Below, piece after piece: positions 61,460 through 64,000 of a DNA stretch of 64,000 nt. Source of the DNA: Typha latifolia (Eukaryota; Streptophyta; Magnoliopsida; Poales; Typhaceae). Where the stretch lies: NCBI GenBank assembly GCA_019914945.1, contig CM034099.1:20300704-20364703 (forward strand). The letters run 5' to 3'. Position 1 is the first letter of the stretch. The number at the start of each line of letters is the position of its first letter. The position numbers and the translations under genes were made by a program. The notes under the pieces were generated by a model, which was not told the DNA's origin, did not search any database, and saw nothing but the letters and a program-made list of their open reading frames with translations.

Positions 61460-62362
61460 ATGCACCCCGATAAGAATACTACCAACAAAACACAAATCCG
61501 GCCTGAGAACCCCCTCCTCCTCCTCCCCACCCAAGAAAAGCTCACCCTCGGCTGCCCCCTCCTCGACCGCCTACTCCGCGGCGGCCTCCCCTGCGGCTCC
61601 ATCACCGAGCTCTCCGGCGAGAGCGGCGTTGGCAAGACCCAGCTCTGCCTCCAGCTTCTACTCTCCGCCCTCCTTCCCCCTTCCCATGGCGGCCTCTCCG
61701 CCTCCTCCCTCTTTATCCACTCCGAGTTCCCCTTCCCTCTCCGCCGCCTCAGCCGCCTGCCCTCCCACTTCTCTTCCTCCTCCTCTGACCCCCTCGACCA
61801 CGTCTTCGTAGCCGCCGCCCACTCCCCCGCCGACCTCCTCGCGCTTCTTTCCCGTGCCGACGCACTCCTCGCCAGATCCCCTTCTCCTCTCCCAATCCGC
61901 CTCGTCGTCGTCGACTCCGTCGCCGCCTTATTCCGATCCGATTTCGACAATAACGCGTCCGACCTCAAGCGCCGGTCTTCCCTCTTCTTTAAGATCGCCT
62001 CCAAGCTCAAGGAGCAGGCGCGCCGGTTCGGGTCGGTTGTGGTGGTGACCAACCAAGTCGTTGACGTGATGAGCAACGAGGAGGGGACGAATGGGGTCAG
62101 AATTGGGAATTATAGGGAATTGTTGTCGTCAGGTAGACGGGTCTGCCCTGCGCTAGGGTTATCGTGGGCGAATTGCGTCAATACGAGGCTCTTCTTGTCG
62201 AGAAGCGACGAGGTAGTGGGCAATGGGGAATCGGATGGTTTGTGTGTGAGTACAAGGACGAGGAGGAGGATGCAGGTGGTTTTTGCTCCCCATTTGCCGG
62301 CCTCCTCGTGTGAGTTCGAGATAAAGAAAGATGGGGTTTTGGGGGTCGAAGCAGAGAGGTAA
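61460..62362 (+). CDS. XRCC3: XRCC3-like RAD51 paralogue (DNA repair)
   Basis: A single open frame encodes 300 residues. XRCC3 pairs with RAD51C in homologous recombination and meiosis. The RecA core is clear: LTLGCPLLDRLLRGGLPCGS, Walker A GESGVGKT, then LFIHSEFPFPLRRLSRL. Walker B is LVVVDSVAALFRSDF, and VVVVTNQVVDVM is the conserved motif after it. WANCVNTRLFLSR and ending FEIKKDGVLGVEAER match the XRCC3 C-terminus. Length is close to that of Arabidopsis XRCC3 (about 304). The start at 61460 is the first ATG, and HPDKNTTNKTQIRPENPLLL precedes the core. The stop TAA is part of AGGTAAGA, a donor-like sequence, so an alternative spliced end is possible. GC content is very high, with a compact promoter shared with H4. 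Confidence 0.93.
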   Translation: MHPDKNTTNKTQIRPENPLLLLPTQEKLTLGCPLLDRLLRGGLPCGSITELSGESGVGKTQLCLQLLLSALLPPSHGGLSASSLFIHSEFPFPLRRLSRLPSHFSSSSSDPLDHVFVAAAHSPADLLALLSRADALLARSPSPLPIRLVVVDSVAALFRSDFDNNASDLKRRSSLFFKIASKLKEQARRFGSVVVVTNQVVDVMSNEEGTNGVRIGNYRELLSSGRRVCPALGLSWANCVNTRLFLSRSDEVVGNGESDGLCVSTRTRRRMQVVFAPHLPASSCEFEIKKDGVLGVEAER

Positions 62363-64000
62363 GATCTCTGCTTCTTGCTCTTCTTTTTTCATCTGCTTTT
62401 ATTAGCCTGTAATTAAAAGTTTATACACATGCTAATTGGTTTATTTAGAAGTGAGTATAGTTTCTTTGCTGTGCTTAATGAAACACAAGCTTGAAGAACA
62501 GAAGACGTATTTTATTGCCTTGCTTCTAGTTAGACAACAGCAAACTTCTATGTGTTTGTCTATATAATGTATGATGTACTACTTGATCGGCCTTTTCTAG
62601 CTTCTTTTTGTTGTTTTATGTCTCTTGTCTCATATTAAAGATCGATTTTTCATACCGAGAGATGAAACAAGTATGTTGTTAGTTTGCCAATGCACATGCA
62701 AGTCCTTCGCTAGTCAATAAACTCCAATAAGTTGGTAAGGTTCAATATGAAAGCTTATGTAGAATAGATAGCAAATCTTAGTCAAGTAAAATTCAACTTC
62801 TGCAAAATGGATGCCACATTCCTCAGTTAACATAAAATTAGACATTGTAGGGACTTGCCATGAAACCTAGTATACTGGTTTATTAGTTTGCTGTTATACA
62901 AATTAGTATTATTGTCACAATTTAAGTTAATAGTACCCTTGAGTGAACCTAGACTTATAAATCCTTTAGATGGAGGGAATTGGAGATTCATTAAACTAAA
63001 AAAAAAAAAAAGAGCTATATTAATCAGTAATATTTATTTTGAATGGTGCCCAAGTAGTCTCACATATGCTAGGATTTGGAGTGCGCAAAATCCAAATTGT
63101 GTTCATTATTGCAAAGAGCATCTTTTTCTTCTTTTTATCAACAACCATATTTGTCCTGGATGACTTAATCACTAACACCTGATTAACTTACTGCAGTAGG
63201 CAGCGCTATCCTACCTACTTTATAGCAGTTCAAAATCTCTGGTAGCCAAGTCATAGTTCACATCAGATAAACATAAACTACTTAGCCTACCTAGACAAAA
63301 CTTGGGTTGTCTAATTGTTTTAGGACTTTTCAAGAATTATGTTAATTCTTCTCAATTTCAATGAAACATTTTCTCCTGATTATATCCTCTGCAGCACATG
63401 CAGTATTTCTCAAGCATCTGCACTAAGCTTTACTAGTATTGGGAACCTCCATTGTTTACATAGAGCAATAGAAGACAGCACCAGTTTCTTTTAAATGGAA
63501 AGACATTAACTGTTCTATTCCCTTAACTGTCTTCCCCTCTCTTTTGCCCCCTTATAGTTAACCAAGCTTTAAGGTAATGCATCTAACTCTATTTATCCAT
63601 CGGTCCACAACTTCAACATGTTCATCTGATCTCTGTTTAGTTCTCATCATTATTTGCTTGTCCACAATCACCTGAGAGCCATTCCATTGATATAATATAG
63701 GATTTTGGCTTGCCTAGTTATTTTATTTGGACATCAAGAATAAAATTGGAGGATGTTGAGCTAATAATTGAGTTCTTCTAACGGATATTTTAAGGTTTTC
63801 TATCAGTTAGAAATTCTTTCTACATGCCAATAGTAGAAGTTCCATATTCGTTATATCATGGATATGATTCTATAAGAGGTTTGTACAGTTCTATCATCTA
63901 AAATTGTTTGATAATAGTTGCTTCAACTTGTTAAAAAATTTATGTGAAGGAAGCTATCTTAAGATCTCCTTTGTATTCTCTTACCGTTTTCAAAGGGTTT
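62363..64000. other. Downstream of XRCC3, no gene seen
   Basis: The first part is probably XRCC3 3' UTR or, if the AGGTAAGA is spliced, intron. The rest is AT-rich with short open frames of no recognised similarity. Confidence 0.5.

Noticed and set aside
61423..62076. Long minus-strand open frame of 217 codons, rich in Arg and Glu
   Set aside because: It is antisense to XRCC3, whose Walker A and B motifs are clear; the open frame reflects high GC content.

Overview
This window is plant nuclear DNA. Genes are split by GT-AG introns, intergenic DNA is AT-rich, and first exons are strikingly GC-rich (three pectinesterases, histone H4, XRCC3). Together with the gene families this suggests an angiosperm, probably a non-grass monocot. 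The species cannot be named from the sequence alone. Exon borders below were set by matching splice signals to reading phase, and every multi-exon model closes in frame.

Layout. (1) 1-7.9 kb: the 5' three quarters of a FAB1-type phosphatidylinositol-3-phosphate 5-kinase gene on the minus strand; the kinase end lies outside the window. (2) 8.9-31.6 kb: a pectin methylesterase (PME) and PME-inhibitor (PMEI) cluster. It has three apparently intact PMEI-PME genes (18.6-20.7 kb plus; 24.1-25.9 kb minus; 29.3-31.6 kb minus), two PMEI genes (12.7-13.2 kb, with a frameshifted signal peptide, and 15.3-15.9 kb), and at least three relics. Among the relics are a decayed PME whose first exon sits in a head-to-head palindrome, and segmental repeats that record the duplications. 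A 1.9-kb non-autonomous hAT transposon inside the cluster carries an exon matching phytol/farnesol kinase. (3) 31.7-37.6 kb: gene-poor, followed by a broken fragment resembling UBP15-type deubiquitinases. (4) 39-62.4 kb: a normal gene-rich stretch with a tail-anchored UBC32/33/34-type E2, an ATL-type RING-H2 E3, a HAD-superfamily phosphatase-like protein, HISN3 (histidine biosynthesis), a small MAKR-like protein, histone H4 and the RAD51 paralogue XRCC3. The last two are head-to-head across about 0.4 kb that holds an E2F-type site.

How the genes relate. PMEs remove methyl esters from cell-wall pectin and PMEIs block them, so the cluster is a local arsenal for wall remodelling. H4 and XRCC3 both serve S-phase chromatin and DNA repair, and their shared intergenic region may coordinate them. 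The other genes look like unrelated neighbours. I see no CRISPR array, rRNA or convincing tRNA gene.
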